From: Haliclona indistincta
Taxonomy: Eukaryota; Porifera; Demospongiae; Haplosclerida; Chalinidae
Assembly: GCA_964017065.1 (NCBI GenBank)
Contig: OZ024790.1
Coordinates: 10,366,403-10,430,402, forward strand
DNA length: 64,000 nucleotides
Direction of reading: 5' to 3'
The notes beneath the pieces are model-generated. The model had not been told where the DNA came from. It did not search any database and saw nothing but the letters and a program-made list of their open reading frames with translations. Below, one piece after another: positions 45,487-56,624 of the stretch; position 1 is the stretch's first letter, and each line of letters begins with the position of its first letter. A program made the position numbers and the translations under genes.

Positions 45487-46751
45487 TGTCACGTTATTTA
45501 AGGACCCCCGAAATATTCGTTCCGGGGGTCCAAATATTTCGCGCATTCAGGTGTAATAATAAGGACCCCATTGAAATACACGTTCCCCTCGTAGTTTCGC
45601 TTCAACGCGTCTTCTTTGTGCCCGTATGGCGCTTAGTTTGCAGCTGCCGATACTGATCAAGGCCAATAGATACTATAAAATGACCCTCACCAGAGAAAGA
45701 GCTCAGAACGACGGACAGCATGGGAGAAGAAGAGTCGATCGCGTACGTGCCTGTAGGCTGCATGATGACGATGAATTACTGAAGCGGAAAAGGACCCAGC
45801 TATTCTGGACCTAGCCATTGATTACGCTGTTCAGCGAACTTACTCGGATGGGTTCAGTGTCGAAAAAAAAAGAAACGAGCAGTGAGAAAGAGAGCTGCCA
45901 CGCTAATCGTCGAGAAGGGAAAAGTTTTTTTGAAAAGGAAAAGGCGTTTGGTAAAGGTAGTTAAGTTGTACACTGAAATGGTGGTCAGTAGATGTGTTCG
46001 ACAGTATGACCCACATGTGACTGGAGCATTAGAGAGGCAGATAGCAGCAATAATATGCGGCACTGAGAAGAATGCTATCACCGTCAGGTATGTCATAATT
46101 CAGTATTGCACGGTCAATCATCATGCATAATATCATTACTGTAGGTTCAGGGTCTTCGGATTGTGGCTTGTTTGCTATATCTTTTGCAGCAACACTTGCT
46201 GTAGGTAAACATCCGAGTGCTTTCTTGTTCTATCAAAGAAAAATGAGGGAGCATCTTCACTCATTCTCAAGTTGTCAAAATTAATAATGAGTGGTCCATG
46301 TTTTCGACAACTAGAAGTGAAGGACGAGAGAACAAATCTATAGTTAAGGCTGTGAAGGAAATAGAGTTATTCTGCGCTGCGACTGCCGCATGCCTGCGAG
46401 CTTTGCTGACATGGTCGAGTGCAGTCGATGTCAACGATGGTATCATAATTATGAAGATAATTATGTGTTGTAGTGGAGGATGTGGATAGTAACTGGTATT
46501 GTAGGTATTGTAGTTGCTATTCTTCATGATTATAATGTGATGAAAGGTATTGCAACTATTGTTGGCTCATAAATAAAAAAGGGTGGTCCAAAAATTACGG
46601 ACCTAGGGGGGGCAAAATATATTCACTGGGGTCCAAATATTTCAGCAATTTTCTGGCCCCCCGGTTCATTTATTTCGAAATATCAGGGCCGGGGGTCCGA
46701 AAATTATGGACCGGGGGGAACTTTTTAGGGGGGTCCATATTTGTCGTGACA
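45487..46751 (+). mobile_element. DNA transposon carrying a Ulp1-like protease fragment
   Basis: The ends TGTCACG and CGTGACA are flanked by GGTT on both sides (45483-45486 and 46752-46755). Subterminal GGACCCCC/GGGGGTCC blocks recur near both ends, several times on the right. Superfamily unknown; there is no recognisable transposase, only the protease fragment. Confidence 0.65.
45882..46284 (+). pseudogene. Ulp1/C48-like cysteine protease fragment in a transposon
   Basis: The first part reads GALERQIAAIICGTEKNAIT and VRYVIIQ. The frame resumes after about 40 bp at 46142 with GSSDCGLFAISFAATLAVGK and HPSAFLFYQRKMREHLHSF, then TAA at 46282-46284. The DCG motif with the preceding Gln is the catalytic Cys region of C48 (SUMO-protease-like) peptidases, a domain often carried by eukaryotic DNA transposons. 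The catalytic His/Asp part upstream is not recognisable, and the 40-bp interruption does not splice in frame, so this is probably decayed. Confidence 0.6.
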
Positions 46752-47722
46752 GGTTCACGGAGAACACATATTTGTCTTGAGTCTTCGAAAAATGGTAAGC
46801 TGGAATAAGACCACCATTCTGCGCTTGACAGATAATTATAACCGCTGTACAAACAAGTGCGGGCGGGGCTTGTATGCACTGCATGCATGCGTAGGCGAGC
46901 TGATATGTACAGCATAACAATTATTTTTAGATACAAGTTTAAAATTGTTAATAATAAAAAAAAGCCATCAACAACAGGAAAACTAAACCAATGGTGGAAA
47001 CAAAGACGGCTCAGTACGTGCATGATATTGAACTGCATTTCACTGAAAAAGAAAAAAGGACACAAACAAGAAAATTAAAAAGATTTCTATCGAAATCAAA
47101 AGGATGTAGGGTTGTGAAATCTACCACTGGTCCACAATGTAAACTAACAAGGAATAAGCATGGAATGGTAACACGATTGACTTGCTAACAGACCATAGAT
47201 CCCTACATCAGTGGCTGTATATAAGATCAATATTTTGTCACAAGCTGAATGCACGTTAGGTGTCAGTCAACAGCAACTAGCTGAACTAGCTATAGCCAAC
47301 CACAGCAGTCACTGATGTAGGGATCTATGGTCTGTTAGCAAGTCAATCGTGTTACCATTCCATGCTTATTCCTTGTTAGTTTACATTGTGGACCAGTGGT
47401 AGATTTCACAACCCTACATCCTTTTGATTTCGATAGAAATCTTTTTAATTGTCTTGTACATACAAGTCTTATAACCAGATGAAAACGTATTCAGTACAAT
47501 ACAGCAAACTGAGTGGATACTATGCACTAGACAGGAAACAAGCAGCACCCCATGATCAGATACAACAAGATGGACCAACAGTCCACAACCAAACCAACAA
47601 AGCAACATGGAGACAGAAGTCACACCAATCAGTATATCGCTACATAATACTGATGACTCAAAACACAACCATGCTCAGAACACTGTCACTCCACATGAGA
47701 CCAGAAGTACCAATAGTACATA

Positions 47723-48077
47723 CAGTACCGTTCACGAGTAAGTATACTCAAACCCGCGGGCTAACCGCGCGTAACTCGGGGGTGCCCGCGGGTCCGTGAA
47801 CGTGTACCCGCTGCCCGCACCACACTAACCCGCGGCCCTCATGCAGCCTTGCATGCACTCGCGCCCCGCTAGATAGCTAGGCAGACTCACGTTGTCGTTG
47901 TGTGACTTTCGCGAGCATATACAGTGCTCGCACGTATCCGCACCAGCGCGTGATGTACTCTGTATTCGCATCTACCCCCGGAGAAAGATACACGGTTCCG
48001 CGGGCAAGACAAAATTACCCCCGGGTTGCCTGCGAGTCTCCCGCGGGTATTGGTCCACTTACTCATGAACGGTACTG
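47723..48077. mobile_element. GC-rich TA-flanked MITE (Tc1/mariner-like)
   Basis: CAGTACCGTTCACGAGTAAG and its inverted partner CTTACTCATGAACGGTACTG are flanked by TA (47721-47722, 48078-48079). The interior is unusually GC-rich, with several CCCGCGGG-type motifs. Non-coding. Confidence 0.75.
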
Positions 48078-48306
48078 TACACTGTAAATCCAGCAAAGCA
48101 GACGCCACTGAAAAGCTCAGCCTAAAGAACTACGGACATGCACATACCAGCTCAGCAAGTCTCCCCGCTCACGCAGAATCGGAAACCATGCAGCACGGCA
48201 TTGACAACAAAGACACGAGGTTCACAGGAAAACTTGAAACGAACCGTGCCGAACAGCAGTAGAGCACAGAACTCCGACGAGTCGCATGCCCACGGACTGT
48301 GGACTA
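48078..48306. other. Spacer, no feature recognised
   Basis: Short unique sequence between two mobile elements. Confidence 0.4.
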
Positions 48307-49509
48307 TTAGGGAGGCACGGTAGTGCCTCCCTATGTAGGGTTGAACGGAAAAACAAGATGGCGGCTACATACAATGTATTAGCGTTCAAACGCTGATATT
48401 TCGCCAGGTGGTGAATTTATACGTTCAAGGACACTTAGATCTGCTATCTGGCGTTGCCCCATCTTACAGTAGCAAGGAGAGTGCTCTACACTGTTACTAA
48501 AGTGACGAACCTAGAAACGGTGAAAATCGAGTTTCGTCATCTTCGTTTTCTTCTTTCTTCTTCAGAGCGCCTAGCGCCTTTACGCGAGCAGTGCCGAGAC
48601 CAAAACACCCACGATCAGTCGTGAAATTCTCCTGGCAGGTGCCTTTTGAACTTTGTTTTTAGCGAAACGGCCATATACGTTCCACGAATTCTCGATCGTG
48701 ATCCATTCTCAGCTAAGTGTTAGACGCCATTATTGTGATTGCGCAATACGCACGTGACCAAGCAGGGGTTAGCGCATGTGACCAAGAACTACCTTGTGTA
48801 TCTCCGCGCCGTATGGATCACGGAGAACACATATCTGTCTGGATTCTTCGAAGAACGGTAAGATCGTCTGATCGTATAGGATCACCATTCTGCGCTTGTC
48901 AGATAATTATAACCGCCGTACAGATCTACAAACTAGTATGAGCGGGGCTCGTATGCACTTCATGCATGCATGTATGCGTAGGCGAGCTGATATGTACAGC
49001 ATAATAATTATTTTTAGCTACAAGTTTAAAATTGTTAATAATAAAGAAAAGCCATCAACAACAGGAAAACTAAATCAATGGTGGAAACAAAGACGGCTCA
49101 GTACGTTCATGATATTGAACTGCACTTCACTAAAAAGTAAAAAGGACACAAACAAGAAATTAAAAAGATTTCTATCGAAATCAAAAAGATGTAGGGTTGT
49201 GAAATCTACCACTGGTTCACAATGTAAACTAACAAGGAACAAGCATGGAATGGTAACACGATTGACTTGCTAACAGACCATAGATCCCTACATCAGTGGC
49301 TGTGCACAAGCTGAATGCACGTCAGGTGTCAGCAGTCAACAGCAACTAGGTCAACCACAGCAGCCACTGATGTAGGGATCTATGGTCTGTTAGCAAGTCA
49401 ATCGTGTTACCATTCCATGCTTGTTCCTAGTTTGTTTACATTGTGAACCAGTGGTAGATTTCACAACCCTACATCTTTTTGATTTCGATAGAAATCTTTT
49501 TAATTTCTT
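48307..49509 (+). mobile_element. F1 element, copy 8 (subfamily A), complete
   Basis: TTAGGGAGGCACGGTAG to TTTTTAATTTCTT, between CTA and TAGATAG. It closely resembles copy 5 and shares several small differences with it, so the two are recent relatives. Confidence 0.9.
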
Positions 49510-49715
49510 TAGATAGAGGACTCAGGAGGCGCGGGCAGTCACCAGGACGTGTAAGCAACAGTGAATAGTTACTCTTCGGTTTCTTGCTGGGCGAGCGACT
49601 GGACAGCTTGGAATGGTGTGGAGACTGGGCAGCATGTCTCACCACGTGGCATGCGCGCGCAACTGTCCCCGCCCTTTGTCATTAACCAATTTTAAAGACC
49701 ATGTCTTTCAAAATA

Positions 49716-50934
49716 TTAGGGAGGCACGGTAGTGACTCCCTATGTAGGGATGAACGAGAAAAGAAGATGGCGGCTACATACAATGTATTAGCGTTCAAAC
49801 ACTGATATTTCGCCTGGTGATGAATTTTATACGTCTAAAGACACTTAGATCTGCTCTCTGGCGTTGCCCCATCTTACAGTAGCAAGGAGATTGCTCGAAA
49901 TTGTTACTAAAGTGACGAACCTGGAAACGGTGAAAATCGACCTTCGTCATCTTCGTTTTCTTTCTTTCTTTCTTCAACTCGCCTAGCGCCTTTACGCGAG
50001 CAGTGTCAAGACCAAAACACCCACGAACAGTCGTGAAATTCTCCTGGCATGTGCCTTTTGAACTTAGTTTTTAGCGAAACGACGATATACATTTGACGAG
50101 CTCACGATCACGAACAGTTGTCAGCTAAGTGTTTGACGCCATTATTGTGATTACGTAATACGCACGTGACCAAGCACACTTGTAGAGTATTGCCGTATGA
50201 AGAGCGCATATTGGCGTCTGGAGACTTCGAAGAACAACTCACAGAGTAAGCTCGTGTAGTATCACCGTTCTGCTGCTTGCCAGATAGTATCACAGCCATA
50301 CAGAAAACTCTAAACCAGAGTGGGCGGGGCTCGTATGCTGTGCATCCAGGTTTCAGCATGCATGAATGCATGAGCTAGTTTCAGTATTTAGGAGCTACAA
50401 GTTGAAAAGCAATTATCAAGAAAATCAAACCAAACCAATGATGGAAACAAAAAAGAGATACATTATCTTGCCGAATTCGAACTGCACCAAAAATTTGAAA
50501 CTCACTGTAAAAGAAAAAGGACACAAACAAGAAAATAAAAAGATTTCTAACGAAATCAAAAGGATGTAGGGATAAATAAATCTGCTACTGGTCCACAATG
50601 TAAACCAACAAGGAGCAAGCATGGAATGGTAACACGATTGACTTGCTAACAGACCATAGATCCCTACATCAGTGGCTGACTACAGCAGTTCTGCTATGTC
50701 GTTGCTATTGACTGACACCTGACATGCATTGAATTGAATTTAGCTTGTGACAAAATAATTATAGTATAGTCAAAATGTTATGTACAGCCACTGATGTAGG
50801 GATCTATGGTCTGTTAGCAAGTCAATCGTGTTACCATTCCATGCTTGCTCCTTGTTGGTTTACATTGTGGACCAGTAGCAGATTTATTTATCCCTACATC
50901 CTTTTGATTTCGTTAGAAATCTTTTTATTTTCTT
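49716..50934 (+). mobile_element. F1 element, copy 9 (subfamily B), complete
   Basis: TTAGGGAGGCACGGTAG to TTTTTATTTTCTT. Nearly identical to copy 10 at 54804-56002. Confidence 0.9.
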
Positions 50935-51399
50935 TTTATTAATTTAGTTAGAGAGGTTGAGAGTATGAGTTGACAACATGATATTTCTTAGCACTGTAAT
51001 GGATGAAAAAGAGACGAACAACTCAGTGGAACACTATGAAGCCTTGTCCGTGGCACGGTCATTTTCAGTGATGTCGATATCACGAGCTTCTAGCTTTTTA
51101 CAATGACCAATGTCCGGTTGTCAATAGCACAAGGGTCCTATAGGTATAGCTAGCTTACGCCGCGTAGTGCTGTGTAAGAAACTTTATAGCCTAGCTACTA
51201 AATAAGGTCGGGTAGTCACCGGGCCGTCGTCCGGTCCCGGGCATGCTCGCCGGGCGCCTGGGTCATGCCTGTCAGCATAGACAGATCAGTGTTACCCAGG
51301 ATATAGTATACTACTTTAAACAAAATTAATGTTCATACCTCTAGCTTGCGGGCTGAAGCGGCCAGACTGAGAGCAGAGACAAAGCGAAGCTGTTCGAGA
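50935..51399. other. Gene-free stretch
   Basis: A GC-rich patch at about 51200-51260 (CCGGGCCGTCGTCCGGTCCC) can fold. No exon or RNA gene is recognised. Confidence 0.4.
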
Positions 51400-51696
51400 A
51401 CCGAGCAGGCTCAGTGATGTGGGCGGAGTCATTGATCAGCAGCGATAAGAGGGTTAATTAATGGAATCGCTCTGATAGTCCAAAACGGTCGAAAACCCAT
51501 GTTTTTCAAGGATTACTCGCTTCTGGTAGTGTTTGATGCTTATCTAAGAAGTGCACTACCCGTTCCGCGCTTTTTGGCAACTTGTGCAATTTCAAAACTG
51601 CGTTGCGCAAATTGGTGGTTGCCAATTGGCGTGCCAGTTTCGAAACTGCGGCGCGATTTCAAAACTGCGCAACGAAAATTTCTGCTCAAATTAGAA

Positions 51697-52001
51697 ATGG
51701 CCGTCTACATTACTACAGCTATGGCTGCGGCAAGCAGCAAGCATACCTTCACACCTACTAAATTGGCGTGCAAAGGTTATGGATGCCAGCATCGACACAC
51801 ACTTCGAACAGTATTGTCGAGCGAAGTTCTCAGGCTCTACTATAGTGACACTGATGGTGACAGTGGTGAAGCAAATGCCAAAAAGAAGGTAATATAGCTA
51901 GTTCACAATACAGCTGGGTTCAATTGATCTATTTTCAGAACTTCCCAATGACCTCAGTTACAGTATTAGCGATTTCAGTGTCTTCAACTGGCACAGAGTA
52001 G
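51697..52001 (+). CDS. Candidate small two-exon frame inside a TIR element
   Basis: Exon 51697-51888 (MAVYITTAMAAASSKHTFTP, KLACKGYGCQHRHTLR, LRLYYSDTDGDSGEANAKKK) ends phase 0 at a GTAATA donor. Exon 51939-52001 follows ATTTTCAG and ends at TAG. The product would be 84 residues, not recognised. It may be part of a decayed transposon gene, or chance. Confidence 0.25.
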
Positions 52002-52244
52002 CTTTTGTTGAAGATTCTTTGACATTATCACTGAAGTGCACTGCAAGCATAAGGGCCATGCCTGGAACTAAGAATAGTTTAATGGAGATCAGTAATCGTG
52101 TATGGAAATAAATATCATGTTCTTGATGTTTCTTCATGACTGTCTTCCACGGTCAGCTGTTGACAATGAATAGCTAGCACACACATGCATACTGACTTAA
52201 TTTTATTTTGTAATAATTGCAGGCTGTTATAATTGCCCTCTTAA

Positions 52245-52836
52245 CCCTTTAAGCCCTAATGACGCCATTTGGCGTCATACATACTTCAGATACCATAAGT
52301 TTATGTAAAAGTGCTAAAATATCCCAAAATTAAGCCAAATTGAAGAATACAAATAACTGCAAAAAATCAAGTGGTTTTCGGTGCGCTCCCTGCGCTAAAC
52401 GTATTGGCAGCAGCATTTCTATGGCTTCAGTGCAAATTCCATGACATTTTAGAAAAAACAAAATGGCTGCCACAAAAAATTGGACATTTTATGGTTTCAG
52501 GGTGCTTGGAAAACACATTTTTGCGCATTCTCTATGATCTGGGCTACATTTTGCACTCACCAAAACCACTGCTATTTGTATGTACTTTTCAGTAGCCAGC
52601 CCCAAAGTACTAACTTTGAGCAAAATTTGACGAGGTCATTGCACTTTATCGGCTTCACTTTCGAAGTGGGAGGGGCATATTGACCGACTTGAGTGTGGGC
52701 AATTGCGGCTACTCACTGGCGTAGAAGGACGCAAATTTGAGACCAGTAGCACAAAAGACACACGAGATATTCACGAGAGAAGTGGTCAGCATTTACGAGG
52801 TTAAAATTTCAGCAAGATAATTTAGTAATTAAAGGG
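52245..52836. mobile_element. piggyBac-like MITE with TTAA TSD
   Basis: TTAA at 52241-52244 and 52837-52840, ends CCCTTTAAGCCC and AATTAAAGGG. The same family as 29014-29607, in the opposite orientation and of almost equal length. Confidence 0.85.
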
Positions 52837-53642
52837 TTAATAAAGAAGAGGAATAAGTTATTGGATGCTATTATAATTCATAGACTCACTCAAGCAGTTA
52901 GTGCACTTGTTCTTTGATGAATAAGAACAAGTGTACTGTAGACTGTTATTAACAGTCTATAGTACACCATCTCACGTTCTATAATGTACAAGCCACCAAA
53001 GTAGCAGTAACGTATAGAGGCAATGTTTATACAGCAGGAAGCGATCGTGTACGTGCAGTTTCTAAATTGCACAAGAGATGCGCAGTTTTGGAACTGACCC
53101 GGCAAATTGATAACCACCAATTTGCGCAACGCAGTTTCGAAATTGCGCAAGTTGCCAAAAAGCGCGGAACATATGATTATACACATGCGATGGTGCAGGT
53201 TTGCTGGGAGATTCGTTAACTCAGGACAGCGCTAGACTTGTTGAAATAAGAAGAAAGATGAACCGTGAATTCGCGTGGGTGGCGATTTCAGTTTATCACT
53301 TTAGAAACGTCTGCCAGCTTCACCAAAGGTATTTTCATGCTCAGAACAATCGTCTGATCAATCCTAGATGTCTGGAATCTCGAGAAATGCTAAAACAGCG
53401 AAGATCTGCAATGTCTCTCTGAGCCGAGTCGCCATCTTGATTTTCGTCGTCAAGCAAGCAGTCCCGGCGACTTTCATAGACTTCCTACAAGCGCTTACGC
53501 TTCAGATTCACTTAGCAATAGTTAAAATGCAGTAGAAATGTATAACAATAGAGATATGTGCGAAAACTCATTTTCACACATGAGTAGCCGCCATCTTAAT
53601 TTGATGTCATCCCTACATATCATTGCCGATAGGCAATGATAA

Positions 53643-54250
53643 TGAACAGACTTAGCACGACATTGGCTTGCAGTGTGACTTGTGGATTTTGTTAAAGTGC
53701 TTAGTTATGACTCGTTCACCTTAACGGCTATCTTGGATCTCTCTGAGAGCAAAATCGTTCATAGTCAACTGCCTAGGTACTCGTGGATTTGATCTAAACT
53801 GCAGAACAGCTCTAAAGGTGTGTAGACATCTCAAGAAAAAGCCTATCAATGATTGCAGCAATGGTTAGCCCGCCACTACGGTTTCAATAGCAGTGAGAGT
53901 AGGTGGTTAGCACTATCTGTGAAAGCAGGTTCCTGCTACAATTTGCAAACCACTTGATAGCTTGCAGCAAATTAGGTCTGATGTACACTATACTATGTGC
54001 ATGATGCACTGAGGGTTTTATGAAATTTATTCATTTCTTTCTTCTGTCCATCAAGCTACAGAGATGAGCAATCACATCTGTGCATCGGTAAGGTTATGAA
54101 CATGATAAGCACGACAATGACTTGCAATGTGACTCGTGGATTTTAATAAAGTGGTTTTGTTCTCGAGTTATGGCTGCCTCACCTTGACAGCAATCTCAGA
54201 CCTCTCCGAGAACACAAGCACCTATAGTATGTGCTTGTAGATTCCATAGG
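53643..54250 (+). mobile_element. Two truncated F4 copies in tandem
   Basis: The first (53643-54030) lacks its hairpin start and ends GAGGGTTTTATGAAATT. The second (about 54036-54250) starts inside F4 (CTGTCCATCAAGCTACAGAG) and stops at TTGTAGATTCCAT. Confidence 0.65.
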
Positions 54251-54480
54251 AGTAGGAACCGGGGGCAGGGGGCACTTGCCCCCACAAATATTATTATTAC
54301 ATAGTATGTCATCTTTCACCAATCAGATTGCTCTATTCGAGGACATTAATGTAGGTTATTGACCGCGCATAGCATCTTCTATAGCAACAGACCGTTGCGT
54401 CTTTGCGATAAAAATTCGCGATTTTATTGCGCTCACAGTGATGAACTACGTAATAAATCACTTATTGCCCTACACAACTC

Positions 54481-54602
54481 GGGCAATAACCGACATTAAT
54501 GACCTCGGGAAAGTCGGTTGCCCTCGTACAGTCTTGGGCAGCGCCCTCGACCGTTACTCGGGTAACCGACTTTCCCGCGGTCATTAATGTCGGTTATTAC
54601 CC
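54481..54602. repeat. Near-perfect 39-bp-arm palindrome
   Basis: GGGCAATAACCGACATTAAT at the left pairs with ATTAATGTCGGTTATTACCC at the right. The stem continues through GGGAAAGTCGGTT and AACCGACTTTCCC around a 44-bp loop. The motif style (GGGCAATA) resembles the insert at 10449-11007. Confidence 0.8.
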
Positions 54603-54803
54603 TCGCATGAGGGCAATAACTAATACTTATAGGGGCAATGCCCCACTTTTGCCAGACCAAACCTACAAGAAAAAAAATCAATGAAAGCATAGGAATGCAG
54701 GATGTGATGGCTAAAATACTTGCTTTTCTGTGGCATCAATTCTTTCTACTGTATGTAGAACTCAGTAAACAATGACCAAAATAGCCCAATTCCGTGCATC
54801 TTA

Positions 54804-56002
54804 TTAGGGAGGCACGGTAGTGACTCCCTATATAGGGATGAATGAGAAAAGAAGATGGCGGCTACATACAATGTATTAGCGTTCAAACGCTGATATTTCG
54901 CCTGGTGATGAATTTTATACGTCCAAAGACACTTGGATCTGCTCTCTGGCGTTGCCCCATCTTACAGTAGCAAGGAGATTGCTCGAAATTGTTACTAAAG
55001 TGACGAACCTGGAAACGGTGAAAATCGACATTCGTCATCTTCGTTTTCTTTCTTTCTTTCTTCAACTCGCCTAGCGCCTTTACGCGAGCAGTGTCGAGAC
55101 CAAAACACCCACGAACAGTCGTGAAATTCTCCTGGCATGTGCCCTTTGAACTTAGTTTTTAGCGAAACGACGATATACATTTGACGAGCTCACGAACACG
55201 AACAGTTGTCAGCTAAGTGTTTGACGCCATTATTGTGATTACGTAATACGCATGTGACCAAACACACTTGTTAGAGTATCGCCGTATGGAGAGCGCATAT
55301 TGGCGTCTGGAGTCTTCGAAGAACAACTCACAGAGTAAGCTTGTGTAGTATCACCGTTCTGCTGCTTGCCAGATAGTATCACAGCCATACAGAAAACTCT
55401 AAACCAGAGTGGGCGGGGCTCGTATGCTGTGCATCCAGGTTTCAGCATGCATGAATGCATGAGCTAGTTTCAGTATTTAGGAGCTACAAGTTAAAAAGCT
55501 ATTATCAAGAAAATCAAACCAAACCAATGATGGAAACAAAAAAGAGATACATTATCTTGCCGAATTCGAACTGCACCAAAAATTTGAAACTCACTGTAAA
55601 AGAAAAAGGACACAAACAAGAAAATAAAAAGATTTCTAACGAAATCAAAAGGATGTAGGGATAAAGAAATCTGCTACTGGTCCACAATGTAAACCAACAA
55701 GGAGCAAGCATGGAATGGTAACACGATTGACTTGCTAACAGACCATAGATCCCTACATCAGTGGCTGACTACAGCAGTTCTGCTAGTTGCTATTGACTGA
55801 CACCTGACATGCATTGAATTGATAATTATAGTATAGTCAAAATGTTATGTACAGCCACTGATGTAGGGATCTATGGTCTGTTAGCAAGTCAATCGTGTTA
55901 CCATTCCATGCTTGCTCCTTGTTGGTTTACATTGTTGACCAGTAGCAGATTTTTTTATCCCTACATCCTTTTGATTTCGTTAGAAATCTTTTTATTTTCT
56001 TT
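54804..56002 (+). mobile_element. F1 element, copy 10 (subfamily B), complete
   Basis: TTAGGGAGGCACGGTAG to TTTTTATTTTCTT. It differs from copy 9 by few substitutions and one short deletion in the stem-loop loop. Confidence 0.9.
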
Positions 56003-56340
56003 GAATATTAATTCAGACATGCCAACTCACTCATTGCGCGTGAGACTCATGCATTCGCTTCAGGAATATTCCATATTATCTTTGTATAACATCGTATACT
56101 TATGTAAACTCCTGTTTATTTCCCGTAAGCTAAAAATTTCACACATTTGACTCTGAGCTGTACTTTGGTTGCCATGTCTTAGCTAAAATTGTATGGTCCG
56201 CTTGTCAAAGACTGGCTCCACACTTATACAGAGCTTCTACGCCTATGGTAGATTCCATCTGAACTAAAACGCTCTAAGTTGCATAGACATCTTAAGAACA
56301 AGCCTATTGCATAGCTAACTCACTCATGTGTTCATGTCGT
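56003..56340. other. Spacer, partly F4-like
   Basis: 56240-56320 (GATTCCATCTGAACTAAAAC, CATAGACATCTTAAGA) weakly resembles F4 internal sequence. No gene is seen. Confidence 0.35.
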
Positions 56341-56349
56341 AATTTTGCT

Positions 56350-56600
56350 TCATGTTAGTGTTACTATCATGTATGACTATTTTCTCATAAAAGTACATGA
56401 GCTGAAATTGACTATTTTATCCACCAATTTTGTCTACTAACTTTCATAGGATGTAAGTTATCATAATTATTATTTTGCATCTTATTATTATTAGGTGAAA
56501 ATGACTATGTTTATTCTTACATAGAAATAATGTTCATGCATGTGCTACATGTGGACTATTTATTTTTCTATTTCAGAGGGTATGTTGCGTAAATTGTATC
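56350..56600 (+). repeat. Degenerate intron-like satellite units upstream of gene B
   Basis: TGACTATTTTCTCATA, then TTCATAG, GAT, GTAAGTTATCATAA, and further on TTTCAG, AGG, GTATGTTGCGTAAA. These are the satellite's acceptor, triplet, donor pattern at diverged sites. Confidence 0.45.
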
Positions 56601-56624
56601 ACAGTAAAAGAACCTTTGTGATAG

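Larger units (their letters stand above)
44962..47455 (+). mobile_element. F1 element, copy 7 (subfamily A), split by a DNA transposon
   Basis: Hairpin end at 44962 and stem-loop end TTTTTAATTGTCTTG near 47455. It is interrupted at 45487-46751 by another transposon and continues with TCACGGAGAACACATAT directly after it. Confidence 0.88.
51562..53170. mobile_element. TIR element with iterated GCAATTTCAAAACTGCG subrepeats
   Basis: The arms GTTCCGCGCTTTTTGGCAAC and their complement at 53151-53170 run about 115 bp inward and contain two to three degenerate copies of a TTTCGAAACTGCG-type subrepeat. The insert contains a small two-exon frame (51697-52001) and a TTAA MITE (52245-52836). Confidence 0.65.
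51400..53642 (-). mobile_element. F3 hairpin-ended element with nested insert
   Basis: The right end is ATCATTGCCGATAGGCAATG followed by ATAA, a terminal hairpin with the F1-type plan, preceded by CGCCATCTT and CATCCCTACAT as in F1. The segment near 51500 (TACTCGCTTCTGGTAGTGTTT) aligns with F1'. The left boundary is uncertain. A TIR element (51562-53170) is nested inside. Confidence 0.5.

Noticed and set aside
45626..45814. Independent small gene at the left of the GGTT transposon
   Set aside because: It is inside the transposon, basic and short, and without splice or domain support. It may be decayed transposon coding sequence but cannot be assigned.
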